Source: Lagopus muta (taxonomy: Eukaryota > Chordata > Aves > Galliformes > Phasianidae). From it: a stretch of 64,000 bases of DNA. The notes beneath the pieces are model-generated. The model was not told the origin of the DNA and made no database searches. It saw nothing but the letters and a program-made list of their open reading frames with translations. The stretch covers positions 30,543,933-30,607,932 of the forward strand of contig NC_064439.1 of NCBI RefSeq assembly GCF_023343835.1. Direction: 5' to 3'. Of the stretch, positions 12,328-24,727 are shown piece by piece (position 1 is the stretch's first letter; each line of letters opens with the position of its first letter). The translations under genes and the position numbers were made by a program.

Positions 12328-12553
12328 CATAGAATCATGGAATCACATAGGTTGGAAAAAACCCTTAAGTCCAGCCATGAACCTGAGCTACCGAGTCCCA
12401 CCGCTAACCATGTCCTTCAGTGCTACGTCCACACGTCTCTCAAATACCTCCAGGGATAGGGACACCACCATTTCCCTGCTCAGCCTGTTCCAATGCCTGA
12501 TCAACCTCTTCATGAAAAGATTCTTCCTAACGTCCAATTTAAGCCTCCTCTAA
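12328..12553 (-). mobile_element. CR1 LINE 3' end, minus orientation
   Basis: The tail comes first on the plus strand (CATAGAATCATGGAATCA), followed by the reversed 3' region, including CCTCCAGGGATAGGGACACC and CTTCCTAACGTCCAATTTAA. It is 5'-truncated and moderately diverged. Confidence 0.92.
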
Positions 12554-15500
12554 AGCAGAAAGTACAACGGATTCTTGAAAAAGTCTGTCTCCATTTCTCG
12601 TACCTTTGCTGACATTAATAAAGGCTGATGGCTGCGAGGTTAGCAAGACAGAGCTGGTGCTACAGAGGTGGAGAAGCTACAGTACCAACGGATCTGATGA
12701 GTAATGAGCCATCAGATGAGCTCAGCAAACTTGTGAAACTTCCCCTGACTTTTGCACTGTTACCTGCAACTAATAATTTTTCAGCATTCAGTTCACATGA
12801 TGAAATGGCAGAAAGGTGAATATATAACAGTACCTATCAAGTCAAAACCTAAAGTTCCAGAACTGCTGCTGAATATACATACTATTACAAACCTTGGGTA
12901 TTTGATAGGAAACTTTCTTTAAACTTTTGTTTTTCGAGTTGAATTATTAAACAGAATTTCACTGAGAGATCTGAAATTGTTTTCCTCCTCCTGGTAAGAG
13001 GAAAAATAAAACGTGAAAATAAATTTTCTCACACAGAAAATATGATCTCTGTAGACTCCAACACCAAAATACCATTTCCTCCCTTCTTCACCATACAAAC
13101 TAATTTCTGCAATTTCAACACATTTACCCAAACCTCGGAATGCTTTCAAGGCAGACTTTGGGGGCTCTAAAATAACACAGTAGACAAATATCAATAGATA
13201 CCATTCTAAACTTGGCATCATAGAAATAGGGCCAAAATGATGCACACAAATTATATTAACAGTTTTATTACCTCAGAGAATCCCTGCTGCTGCATACACA
13301 CACAAAAGCACAATCACCTACGGAAAGTTCCAAGTCCATTCCTCAGCTTGGATGAACTGCCTGCTACAACACCACTGGTGCACAGCAACTGTCCTTGCCT
13401 CTCCTTACACTTATCCCTCCTGCTCACATGGCTCAGTGGCCTGGCACTGGGCTATAAGAGAAAACAGAATTTGTGAGAAGGGAGACCGTTTAGGATGAAG
13501 GCAGACGTACAGACGATCTTCCAGTCTTGCTGAGAAAGACCTGTTTTCCAGTTGCTGCACCTTGAATTGCACCATTTGGGAAGTTTCCACGAAAATAAAG
13601 TGGATCCAGAGAAATCACATAATGATGCAGTTGCAAATCCATGTTTACCTAATTTCCCAGGTCAGTAGCTGCTCACCGCTTTGCACTTACTTTTTCTAAT
13701 TTTTGACAGAAACTTGATTTCTTAATTGCAAGAAAATAGGAGTAAATCCTCTTTTCCACTTAGCAGATTTGCATCTCCTCTGCCTTACCCATTCCCTAAT
13801 CCTGAATTAATATAAACATAATCAAGAAACAATGCATGTAAGCCACAAACAGTTACTGCATCACATACCATCATGGAAAACTATTTAGAAATTGCAATTA
13901 AATAGTCTGTTTTAAAAAGTAAATTAGTCATACGACATTAAACCAGGATGTGGTTTTTACTTCTGTGGTGAGAACAGATGTAATGAGCTTTTATTTCCAA
14001 AAGTCATCACTGGTATCATCATAGCTTAAATTCCAACTCCATAATGAGGTGTTTCCAAAAATACCCAGATTGCTTTGGCAAATTTTCCTGTTAAAAATGT
14101 GTTAGATCCCTGTTTCATTAACACGATGCAGCAAAGCCATGGAAAGCACTGTCATCCAGAGCCATCTTGCTGCACAGACAAGAAGCAATGGTTTTAGACA
14201 TAGCCAACACGTGGGCCTGTTGTTACAAAATTATGAAAGTTGCTTTGGTTTGCAGTGTTTACATGTTTGAAAACCGTATGATAAAAACTTTAAGTTTTAC
14301 TGATGATTAATTAGGAGACCAAAATTACCACACACCAAGACCAAAACAGCCCCCAAACTCACAAACTCCCCAAGCACAACACATCAAGCACCACCAGGAC
14401 TCTGCTGCTCCCTGTCTGATGTGCATATTTGTCTTTTTCTCTCATCTGTTTTCCACTTCCAAAAATCTTGTCAGCATCTCCTTCTTTTATCCTCTTCTGA
14501 TCAATCCTTGTCTTCTTTTTTTCTCCCAGAACCTAAGCTTTTTTTCTTGTTTTTCTTTAGCCTAATGTCTCGATCCCCGTTCACTCTGTTAGTATGACAG
14601 AGAATGAAATATTCAGAAGGCAGGACATTACAGCACTCCCTGCCCACCATGCCTTCCCAATACTCCACTAGTGCTTCACATGCAGCCTGGCTACCAGAGG
14701 AGAAACAGCTCAGTTCTTCATCCCTGGCTTCTTCATAGCTGCTCTCCTCAGACACCAATCTGAGGTGACACCATTACCTCGTGTCACTCTTGCAGGAAGA
14801 GGCCACAGCCCCTGTGGCCAGCCCCTTCTGGCATGGAGCAATGTTATCTTCTTCATATATGAGGAGATGAAGTACAGCACATTCTTCTAATATTAATATC
14901 CCCGTATTCATATTTGGCAAGCAGAATAGTGAGCTACAGCAACTTTTGATCTTCCTACGAGTGGCTCAGGCAAAAACGTTCCCAAGCATAAACTTGAGTT
15001 CAGCTGTGGAATTCGGAGTATGCTTCTCTGTAAACTACCATCACTGACTTCATTTCAAATCTGAGTTCACAGTGGTCTCAAAGGAGCACACCATAAGCCT
15101 CATTACTGAAAAGAATCTGCTTGGCTACAGAAGCCACTGATTCACTCGACAGAGATTTACTGATCAATAGAGCGAAGCAGGAATTTGAACAGTGAGAGGT
15201 TCCATGTTAATGACTTTCCAGAACAGTATCTGACTTTTTAAAAGAACAATAACTGCAGCCAATTAGCAATAGAGAACGACCAGAAGTTTGCCATCTGGTG
15301 TGCTTAAAGTGAAATTCTGAACGTAAGGATTGTAACACTTATCCAATAATTCCAGATCTCAAAGTAAGCTGAACTGCAACTACTTAGACGGGAAATTTAC
15401 AGCAGTGAATCCAGTCTGTGCTCAATATATCCATGCTTACGTACATACTTTTCTTAAAAGAGACAAGAACAGTTCCCAATTCTCTGCCTATTGCCAAATA

Positions 15501-16588
15501 CTACAATTCTTGGCAAGCACAGAGCAACCATGTGGTGGTTAAGACCCACAAACCACATCCGCAAATGTCTGACACTGGATAGAACATGAGAAATACTTCT
15601 GCAGGTGTTTTGGAACATACACAGTTGCATTTTGAGTAGCCTTGTGGAATGCCAAAGTCGATTTTAAGAAATCCATGTTATTTTGCACCGAACAGCTTCT
15701 CTCTTAATATTGAGTATCTATGGTCATGCCACCAGATTCAGTGAAAGGAAATCGTTCCTGGCCATGATCAAAGCCACTCTCAGATTATTTCATCCTCATT
15801 GTAACAGGATCAGTCAAGAAAAAGGGCTCTGAATTTCAACGCTTCCATAATGAAAGACAGTTCAATTGCAGTTAAATTATTCTCAAGTTACCATTAGAAA
15901 AGCTGCAATATCAACAGGAAACAGGATCGCAACAGTATTCTGCACTCAGAACTTGCTCTTTGCCCATCCGCAATCGGTCATCATCTGCTATTCCACCATT
16001 CCGTGACATTTAATTATCGTGACCAATTGGACTTTAAGGAACATGCTGCTTTATGTTACCTTAGCTTCCCCATCTCCCACTTTTCTTTTTTTTTTAAATC
16101 CTTGTCTTTTAATTTATTTCTTCTCTTGGCTCATTTATCATTTTTTCTCCATTTCTCATAAGCATTTTACCACGACTTCCAACAGCAGATGAGAAACTGA
16201 GGCATCTCCTACTCACCACTCAATGTACAGTCAGAAAATCTGGGTTAAGCTGATCAAGAATATCTTTTTTCAGCATTAACTGGAGCAAACAAGATTTTAT
16301 TTTCTTAAATACAGTGATTTTGTCACATACTCCTACCATCACTCCCAAACTGTGGAAAATTTCAATGGCATTTGAAGGTAAATTCAGTAGAAAAGTGTAC
16401 ATCTTACTGTTTTTTTTCATTATCTGAATATGCTAGGAAAAGAATACATCACAATTCAAAGATATCCAGGGGTGAACAAATTTAGAAGAAAACAAATACC
16501 AGCTCTGCACTGAGCAACAAGCAGCACGGGCTTACTTGCACTCAGCAAAAATCTTTCAAGAACATCAAAATGTTTAAAACATCAACAC
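12554..16588. other. Intergenic, nothing recognised
   Basis: This is A/T-rich, mostly single-copy DNA between IL6 and TOMM7. I see no CR1, no RNA gene and no convincing exon. The longest frames lack splice support and recognisable domains. Confidence 0.5.
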
Positions 16589-17079
16589 CAGGCTGAGAGG
16601 TACAGTTAACACTCCAGAGAGAAGGGATGCCATCCAGACCTGGACGCACCTGAGGTGGGCCCACATCAACCTCATGAACCTCATGAAGAACAAGGGTAAC
16701 TGCATGGTCCTGCATCTGGGTCAGGGCAATCCCAAGCACAGATACAGGTTAGGTGGAGAATGGCTTGACAGCAGAAAAGCTGGGGAGGGACTTTTTATAA
16801 GGGCATGTAGTGAAAGGACAAGGGGCAATGGTTTTAAACTGGAAGAGGGTAGATTTAGACTAGATTTCAGGGAGAAATTCTTTACTGTGAGGGTGGTGAG
16901 ACACTGAAACAGGCTGCCCAGTCGGGCTGTGAATACCTCTTTCCTGGAGGCATTCAAGGTCAGGCCAGATGGGGCTGTGAACAACCTGGTCTACAGGGAG
17001 GTGTCCCTGCCTGTAGCAGGGGAGATAGAACTAGACGATCTTAAAGGTCCCTTCTAACCCAAAGCACTCTATGATTCTG
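16589..17079 (+). mobile_element. CR1 LINE, ORF2 end plus 3' UTR, with internal deletions
   Basis: The left part matches the last stretch of CR1 ORF2 (CATCAACCTCATGAACCTCA; reading frame ...[17 protein letters not shown]). The right part runs through GGGTGGTGAGACACTG to the ATTCTATG-type tail (CACTCTATGATTCTGG). The middle is shorter than a full element, so internal pieces are missing. It ends about 0.2 kb from the TOMM7 3' end and runs toward it. Confidence 0.92.
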
Positions 17080-17296
17080 GTTATTATGAAGAAAAACCTC
17101 TACCTGAAATTCATAATTGCTATGTAGATCCAAGAGGGTTGAACGTTGCCAAATTTACCAAAATCAATGGTCACTTATATTTATGATTATATATAGTTAC
17201 ATCCATATTTAAATGGTTAAATACATTTATGGTTAAAGGAACTGTCACTTTATGTAATAAAGACTTCAAAACAACACATATCCATTTCAAACTAGA

Positions 17297-17302
17297 TTTA
17301 AT
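17297..17302 (-). terminator. Probable TOMM7 polyadenylation signal
   Basis: TTTAAT on the plus strand reads ATTAAA on the minus strand, about 183 bases past the TOMM7 stop. It is the best signal in the expected short 3'UTR. The cleavage point was not seen. Confidence 0.5.
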
Positions 17303-17484
17303 TTTACTGTAATCCAAATAAGTTACATCCATATAAACTCCATTGTGTTGTATGTACAACCTATGTCATTAGCAAGTTGACAGAGTCAGCTGGTGAAAGC
17401 ATTCGCCTCATCCTCTGGAACGTATGAATCTTCAAACACTTTCTCTGTCCATCGGCTGGTTCTAGAGCAGGACAGCCACATCTT

Positions 17485-18957
17485 TCATCCCCAAAGCAGA
17501 CTGAAAGGGGAGGGGGGAGGAAATGAAAGTCAGATTTGCAGTACGTTCTTGTTTTTAAATAAGTTTCTCTAAAAAGCAAGTCAGAACAAACAGCCCTATA
17601 AAAATACAGCATAAATGCTACCAAAAAAACCCACGAAAACCAGCCAGAATACATTGCAACAAAGCTACCTACCCAGAAAAAGAACTTGTAAGCCTCAGAC
17701 TGGACCTAAATGCATTTCTGTTACCTGTACGCATACCCTGGTATCAAATGCATACTTTATGCTCTGCAGACACACTCAATACAAGAAAAAAAATCTCAAG
17801 CTGCTAGTGAAACTGAACACAGGAACACTGCCAGCAAACAAACAACTTGAGCAAATGACACCATAAGACAAAAGATTTTACTGAAACTGTAACATGACCT
17901 TGACATTTTTCTCATTCTTTCTACTGTTAGAAGTAGCTCCTTTATATGGTGTGAGGCAAAAATAATTAACATATAATTTTGCAAACAATGCAGACCATCA
18001 ATTATTTGTCTTAGCAGTACCTGGCTCTGTGCTGTTGTCAAATTTCAAGATCATTAAAAGAGCCACATTCCCTTCAAAATCTTAATTTTAAAAGTCTGAC
18101 CCATGGATACGCTTCAACAGAACTCAAACCCCACAAGAATTTATGGCCACTAATGCCAGGACATTGCAGCAGTGACAAGTTGTCCCATAACAAAGAGGCA
18201 ATATGAGCAAATGCATTTTGATCCACTGCAACGACAAATACTGAAGGATGTATCTCTGTATTTAATGCTGTTTTTAAGCAGCTTTACAACCATATTTACA
18301 AAGAGGGAAGGAGAATGGATTTTGGTTAAAACCCCTGTTAGAAGTATAAGTAATTACTTCTAGGTGTAAAAAGACACTTGCATAGAACACCTCTAAAACA
18401 GATTACAAGGGCAGCTGCCACTCAAAAAGGCACAGGAAGTCCTATATATTAAAAAAAAATGCACAGGATTCAGAACAAAACACCAAGGCTCTTACAAGAA
18501 CTTGTGTTTCGCTGTTTTTTCTAGTTTTGATTTTAAAAGAAAAAATAACCTGACCAGCTATACTATCACCCAAGACCAATTAAAACAGTGGATAAAACAC
18601 CTCTTGCTGTTTAGTGTGAACAACCAGAGGTAACACCTAAAACTGTGACCAAGAGAGCTCTGCTTTTGCATGTACATTTGGACACAACACGTACCTCCAG
18701 ATTGTGGGCTCAGGCATTCCTGGATCTGCACCCCTCCTAAAACCTGAACAGAAATAAACATTAGATAAACACACACATGTATGCGTAGACTCCTACACAG
18801 CTAACACAGTATCAGATTATTCCAGTACATTAAACTGAGATGCAAAAGGAGGGGGGAACTGTGATTCACGAAGTTGTAGACTCACCTCAACAGAAAAGTA
18901 ACATTAACCAGGGTTAGAAAGCAGGCAAAATAAATACAAGTGTACCATTTTTAATTT

Positions 18958-18997
<40 letters not shown>

Positions 18998-21136
18998 TTA
19001 CCTGCATCTCTATCTGATTTAAAATTCAGGAACAATTGAATTTGAAGCTGTGAGAGATGATGGTAATTATTTACCCTGAAGATCCCAGCACACACACATG
19101 CATGCACACATACATAACTACCAATGAGATTTTAAATGTTGCTGAGAATGCAACTGAATGAGACAGCACCAGCAGTCACACCTACACCCAGTATAAGCAA
19201 CCACTGTGAGCCTTAGCAGGCAGCATTCTGTAATGATCTTACATTTCTATTTCAGTAACTGTTTATTTAATTCAGGGTGAAAGAATTCTAAATGTTCAAT
19301 TGATTAAACTTAGAACGTTTTGTTCTAACTGCCTTGCAGGGCAAGTTAATTATAAAGAGTTCTAATGACTTAACTACTGATTCACTAAGGCAAACGAATG
19401 CTAGATAAGCAATTAAAGGTTCAGTTTATCAAACAGCTTTCTTGCTGGACTGTAAATTAAGTCTTGAAGCACAATTATACATGATGTATGCTGTTCAACA
19501 TGCTTTCCCACAAATGCTTGATAGAAATGGATGCTATATGGAAAATATATTATTCCTCTCCCTTACAGATTATAAGTAATGACAGCCCACCTAAAACACA
19601 GGCCATGAAGGTTAATGGAAAAACTTCCATTAACGTTGTGGGCACTAGGTTACCTCTTTGAAGATAACCTTGTCAGATTTAGACTATTAAATATTCTGGT
19701 CCGCTGCTTTTTGTGGCCACACTTTCCAATAAAATTGCTTTGAAATACATGAAGTTGTGTTAGCAGTCATACTATGTGTGTGTGTGACACAGATTTGGGA
19801 AACGGTACTAGGGAATAAGGGCCAGAAATATTACATAAGCAATCCAGTTTCACAGAACTGTACTGGCCTAATTTACCTACTTCACACAGGAGCAGTCACT
19901 TCAAAGCAAGCATAAAAACACCTACCAACGAGCTGCAATTGCACAGAGCACACTCCTTTGAATGTGTCCTGAATATCCCACCCCAACCTAGGTCTTTCAC
20001 TGAAACATTCCATTGGTTACAGTGCATTTCATACATATGGGCCAATACAAACTGGGATCAGCAGCACCAAGCACTGCAGAGCCGCTGTAACTGTAATAGA
20101 GGATTCAGTACTACAGACTTCCGAGTCTGTGCCACCTCCAGGGGTCAGGCAAGGATGGCACCTGTATTGGTGCCCCTTCATTAATCACAGCACGAAAATT
20201 GCTCAGGCGGCAATGCGGGCTGCTGGGGGAGCAGCACATTTATCTGTCGGAGGCATAAAACAAAGCTCCTACAACCCAGTTCCTTACAGTTACACAACAG
20301 AAGTACGCGGGCATCCAGGCAGAGGTACAACTGCCCACACAGCACACCAGCAGGTCGTAACACTCGCGTTACGTAAGTGCGCATGGTGCCACAGAGCAGC
20401 TCAGGCTGCCCAGAGAGGTTGTGGATGCCCTGTCCATCCCTGCAGGTGTTCAAGGCCAGGTTGGATGGGGTCCTGGGCAGCCTGGCCTAGCATTAAATGC
20501 GGAGGTTGGTGGCCCTGCCTGTGGTAGGCGGGTTGGAGATTCGTGATTCAGGAGGCTCGTTCCAACCCTGGCCATCCTGTGATCCCTCCCTAAAGGCGGA
20601 GCCCTCGCAAACCCCCGCCGGATCGAAGCAGGTCGCGAAACGCTGCGGGAATCCCCGCCCCCAAACCCATCAATTTTAAAATAATCAATAAACTAAGGAT
20701 GGGAACGCAATATCCTAACGTTGCCTAACGCGGCAGAGTTCAAAGCGACCTTCTGTACCAGTTAAAGCCCGCCGGCCATCCATCAGCCCGCCGGCCCCCC
20801 ACACCAACCACCCCCCCTTCCCCCCCGCTTCTCAGCGGCGCATGCGCGGACAGCACAGCGCGGGGGAGGTTCCCCCGCCCCCCCCCCGCGCCCTCACGCG
20901 TCCCCCCGCACCCCCTCCCTCCCCACGCCCGCTCGCCCCCGGCCGCCCCGACCTCGTTCCCCGCCCCGGGACCGGGGCCGGCCCGCAGCCTTGCAGTGCG
21001 GGCCGCTGCACGCCGGCGCCCGCCGTCACTGACCTAGGTAGAGCACGACCGGGATGAAGCCCCAGCGGATGGCGAACTGACCGCCCTTAAAGAGCTGCTG
21101 CAGCCGCTGCTTGGCCTCCTTGCTGAGCTTCGGCAT
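17485..21136 (-). CDS. TOMM7: TOM7, translocase of outer mitochondrial membrane (three coding exons)
   Basis: Small tail-anchored subunit of the TOM complex in the mitochondrial outer membrane; it tunes assembly of the Tom40 pore and supports PINK1 retention. Coding exons on the minus strand are 21136-21034 (103 bases), 18743-18695 (49) and 17500-17485 (16), giving 55 aa, the same length as human. Exon 1 encodes MPKLSKEAKQRLQQLFKGGQ and the hydrophobic FAIRWGFIPVVLYL membrane segment. Exon 2 gives FRRGADPGMPEPTIW and the tiny exon 3 SLLWG. All splice sites are GT-AG. Against human TOM7 as I recall it, residue 2 is Pro instead of Val, and IW replaces VL near the end. The start is the ATG inside a CpG island with no earlier in-frame alternative. 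Intron 1 holds a CR1 tail and a 32-base T run. Confidence 0.96.
18960..18991. repeat. Poly(T) run of 32 bases
   Basis: This pure T run lies in TOMM7 intron 1 (poly(A) in the sense of the gene). It has no attached SINE or LINE that I can see, so it is probably a simple length-variable repeat. Confidence 0.9.
20388..20583 (+). mobile_element. CR1 LINE 3' end in TOMM7 intron 1
   Basis: Typical CR1 words are CTGCCCAGAGAGGTTGTGGA and GTTCAAGGCCAGGTTGGATG, ending at CCATCCTGTGAT. It lies antisense to TOMM7, just outside the CpG island, and is 5'-truncated. Confidence 0.92.
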
Positions 21137-21600
21137 GCCGGCGGCGGGGAGAGAGAGGAGCGGCCCGCCCGCGGACGTCACTCGGCTGCGGTGGGCGGCG
21201 CTCCGGGGGCCCTTCCGGGGGCGGTGAGCAGGGGTTCGTTCGGGGGCGGAGGCCGTGGGCCGCCGGCCGCCCTCGTTTGTCCGCGGGCCGTTCTTGCGCC
21301 CCGACCTGCCTCTGCGCGCCGCTCTCTGCCGAGGCTGCGGGTAAGTGAAGGGCAGAGATGGAGCGCCGAGAGCAGCGCTTCCGGGTGACGCCGAAAATGG
21401 CATTCGCGTTGCGCTGTCCCAGCGTGCGCCGTGTCTCACGTGGCCCGCTGCCTCTGGCTGCCGCGGCGGACGCGGCGCTGCGGCTGTTCGGTGCTGCCTG
21501 GGGAGCAGCACGGTCGGGAGCGGCGGGCTGTGCCAGGGCTGCTCCCAAAGCTGGGAGGGGATCCAGTTGTGTGTGGAAACAGGGGGGGATGGGGGGAGAA
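20580..21600. promoter_or_regulatory. CpG island, TOMM7 promoter, probably bidirectional
   Basis: About 1 kb is very rich in G+C and CpG, against an A/T-rich background. TOMM7 exon 1 (minus) lies inside it. On the plus strand a strong splice donor, GCGG|GTAAGTG, lies at 21340/21341, about 200 bases from the TOMM7 start, as expected for a divergent transcript. No TATA box is evident, as is usual for housekeeping genes. Confidence 0.8.
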
Positions 21601-21654
21601 TATCCTAGAGGATAAATCACAGCTTGTGGCACTGCAGACATCCACATAGTTCCT

Positions 21655-21856
21655 GATAGAATCATTAGCGCTGGAAAAGACCACCGAGATCCTCCAGTCC
21701 AACCGCCAACCCATCCCCACTGCCCGTGTCCTTCAGTGCTACATCCACGCGCTTCCTGAACACCTCCAGGGCTGCTGGCTCCCCCACCTCCCTGGGCAGC
21801 CCATTCCAGGGCATCACCATTCCTTATGAAAATATTTTTGCCTAATTTCCAACCTG
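21655..21856 (-). mobile_element. CR1 LINE 3' end, minus orientation
   Basis: It starts with a degraded tail (GATAGAATCATTAGCG), then GGAAAAGACCACCGAGATCC and CCTCCAGGGCTGCTGGCTCC, and ends near AATTTCCAACCTG. It forms the outer edge of the CpG island and adds CpG sites of its own. Confidence 0.92.
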
Positions 21857-24094
21857 ATTCGTTTATAATCGCAGTTTACCAGCCAGATGCAGTTATAAAG
21901 TTCTGTATATGTTACATGTTGGTTTGCTTAAGGCAACAGATGGCTTGCAGTTCAGCAGCTCACTTGTCGCATTAACAAAAGGGCAGTGCTTTTCGATTAA
22001 AAAATAATTCAAATCCAGGATCATAATAAATATCACTTACATAGCTTTTTCTATATTTATTCTTCCAGTACACAGATGCATATGCTGCCTGTAAGAGATG
22101 ATGAAGATACAAGTTCATACTTTGCTCCTTGCTTCTCAGATATGGACGGGTGACAATCTACAAGCCACATGAGTGATCCTCAGCTGCCTTGCCACTCTCT
22201 ACTAGTAATCAAAGTGTGGGGGACACAGAAGTGTCTTGGTGATGGGATGACAAACCTGCTGTATGTCAGGGTATAGAATGCACAAACAGCCTTTGTTCAT
22301 GAAATCCAGTGCACGTGTACTCACCTATGCATTGAACAGGAGAGGAAAAGTCAGTATCACATGGTAATATATCTAATGATGTCTAACAGGTAAAGCTGAG
22401 GCTTGGAGTCCATGAGTAGCTTCATTGTCAGCTGAACAGCTTATCCCTGTTGGGGTTAGGCAGCATTGTCATGGTTCAGTAGGTGAACATCAGTATGAAG
22501 GGGACTGTGAGTCTACATGTTCTCCAAAAAAGAGTATGCCTTCATATGTTCTCAGACACTAGGAACCAACAAAACATTCTCTAAATAATGCCAGCCATGG
22601 AACTTGTTGTGTCGATTGACTCTGTTAGTTATGCTTGATGAGGATTGCCAACAACCAATTCTTTCTGCAGCAGGTGGGCTGCTGGTGTAGGTAGAAAAAT
22701 ACTGGTAATTCATACTTCACTGCACTTCAAAAAGACAAATTTTCTCAATATAATGTTCCTGTCAGAGCTTTATCCAGTTGTTAAGCAAACAGATTTTGTT
22801 ATTGTTAGCAGATTAATGAGGCGCTTTCAGTAACAAATCCAGAATTTATGGAACATATTAATGAAGATTTTTCTGTGGCAATCGTAGGCAGCTAATAACA
22901 CAGACACCATAGAAGGCGGAACTGCTTCTGAAATGTTCTGTCAGTTGTTTTTACTAGCTAGTATTAAAGGTTATTTTGTACTTACCAAAGTGGTCACGCA
23001 TTCCTGCTTTGTCACATCTAGCGCGGTAGTTCTGCATCAGCGTGTTGCTGTATTTCCATTCCTTAAATTCAGTACTTTATGCCTACTGTTACTTTTTTAT
23101 TATTATTATCTTTTATTAAAGCTGGAAATTTGAAGTCAGTAATGACTGCTCATGTTCAACTCAGAAGTGGCATCTTCCCTCCCAAGAACAGCTTTTATAA
23201 AATACTCTAAAAGATCGTGAATCCTGTTGTACCATGCCATGTGTCAGCTCCTTTGTGACTGCCATACCCATTGCATAGCACTAACAAATTCAGATCTTTC
23301 CACTTCTTGCCTCTAAGGAGATGTTTTCTTCAATTTTAGGTAATTGTAGTGCAAGTAGGATTCATAAGGTTGAGTGTACTAAATAATTGATCCAAATGAT
23401 TTAACAGCTCTGTCTTCTTCAGGTATAAACCTGTTTAACTGTCTCTAGTTACATCGGTATGGATGTTCTTGAGAAAGGGTATTCCTAAAAATGTGCCATC
23501 TGTGCTCCTTCTTCCATCCTTTCCTTCACATATCAAGTCAAGGAATTATTTTCAGAGAACGGGAACTTTCCTTGATAGCTCTCATTTCTTGCATCTGCAG
23601 TGTGTTATGACTGGACATCACATTTTACTTTATTATGATAATTAAGCTGTCTATTGTGCCCTTGTAAGGAAGGTCCTTTTCTTCCATTCCATTTTAATAT
23701 TCATTTAATACATCCCAGCTACTCTGCAGTACCATTGGTCTAGGAAATGCAGATTTTCAGTTTGCAGAGACCACGTTTTGCAGAGATAAATAGAAATGGA
23801 AAGCACTACTGCAGCCAAAAAGAACTAAGGCTATGCGATTGTGCTGCTTGGGAAATGCCAGAATTCTGTGACATCTCATTTTCTCTTGATAGTTGTAAAA
23901 GCAATAATACTTGGGCTTAAATATGTTTGGGTTTCTTAATTTAGCATATTTTCAAAACATATTTGAAATGCAGAGCAGAGATGCATATAAATTTTTTTTC
24001 TGTCTGGATTACTGTCTCTTTCATATGATTTTCTGTGTGATCCACCATTGGCTGTACTCTGGCCACTGTATGGTATTGGATAGCTGCCTTGCAC

Positions 24095-24227
24095 ACAGAT
24101 CTCAACAAATGAAGGGGCTGACAATAATCAACCTCATGAAGTTTAACAAGAGCAAGTGCTTCATTCTGTACCTGGGCTGGGGCAATCCTGGCTGTACATG
24201 CAGACTTGGGAACAAGAGGATTGAGGT
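24095..24227 (+). mobile_element. CR1 LINE internal fragment (ORF2 end)
   Basis: The match covers CAACCTCATGAAGTTTAACA through CTGGGCTGGGGCAATCCTGG to AACAAGAGGATTGAG, the last coding part of CR1 ORF2. Both ends are missing and it is more diverged than its neighbours. It ends about 50 bases before the candidate exon at 24279. Confidence 0.8.
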
Positions 24228-24278
24228 TTAATATGGAATTGAGAGCAAACACAATAATGATATTATTTTCCATTTCAG

Positions 24279-24501
24279 CTCCTGAAGCCAGTGAAGGAGA
24301 AACAGCAGTCTGAGATGAAACAACATTCAACAAAACCTCATCAAATGCTTTCAGAGGTCTCTGAAAAAAAAGTATTGTTGTGCTTAAAAATAGAATATTA
24401 TCTGCTACTCAACTTTATTTTCATTCAGAACCTGACTGTCCCATTCTCCTCATTTTCATTTAAGAATGAAAATGTTGCATTAAAGATACTGCTACCTTTC
24501 T
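24279..24501 (+). ncRNA. Candidate exon of a plus-strand snoRNA host transcript
   Basis: The stretch is bounded by a good acceptor (TATTTTCCATTTCAG, ending at 24278) and a near-perfect donor (GTAAGT at 24502-24507). The next acceptor is a T-rich tract ending in AG at 24718-24719. The intron so defined (24502-24719, 218 bases) contains the snoRNA. The exon has no conserved-looking protein. The first exon may lie in the CpG island ending at 21340. This is inferred from splice signals only. Confidence 0.35.
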
Positions 24502-24560
24502 GTAAGTGGTTACTCTAAAAACATCACAGTCCTTATATGCACATTGCTGTGATTGCAGTA

Positions 24561-24652
24561 TTTGGCCAGGGATGAAAACAATCATCTGATTACTTGCATA
24601 CTTACAGTGATATGCAGAAGTCTGATGGATTAAAGGATTTTCTGAGGCCAAA
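24561..24652 (+). ncRNA. SNORD93: Box C/D snoRNA, SNORD93-like
   Basis: The 92-base unit is closed by a 7-bp terminal stem, TTTGGCC (24561-24567) with GGCCAAA (24646-24652). Box C is GGGATGA at 24569-24575 (one base from RTGATGA) and box D is CTGA at 24642-24645. The inner boxes are D' CTGA at 24586-24589 and C' GTGATAT at 24607-24613. The guide before box D, TTAAAGGATTT, is complementary over 11 bases to AAATCCTTTAA of 18S rRNA, the region containing human A576, which SNORD93 is listed as guiding to 2'-O-methylation. The 3' half resembles human SNORD93 as I recall it, and human SNORD93 also lies between TOMM7 and FAM126A. The snoRNA ends 67 bases before an acceptor AG, the usual distance for intronic C/D snoRNAs. 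Confidence 0.85.
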
Positions 24653-24727
24653 ACTAATATCTGTATTCTCTCATTCTTTGTTTTTAAATTAACTTTTGGG
24701 TTTTTGTTTTGTTTTAAAGCATCTGAG

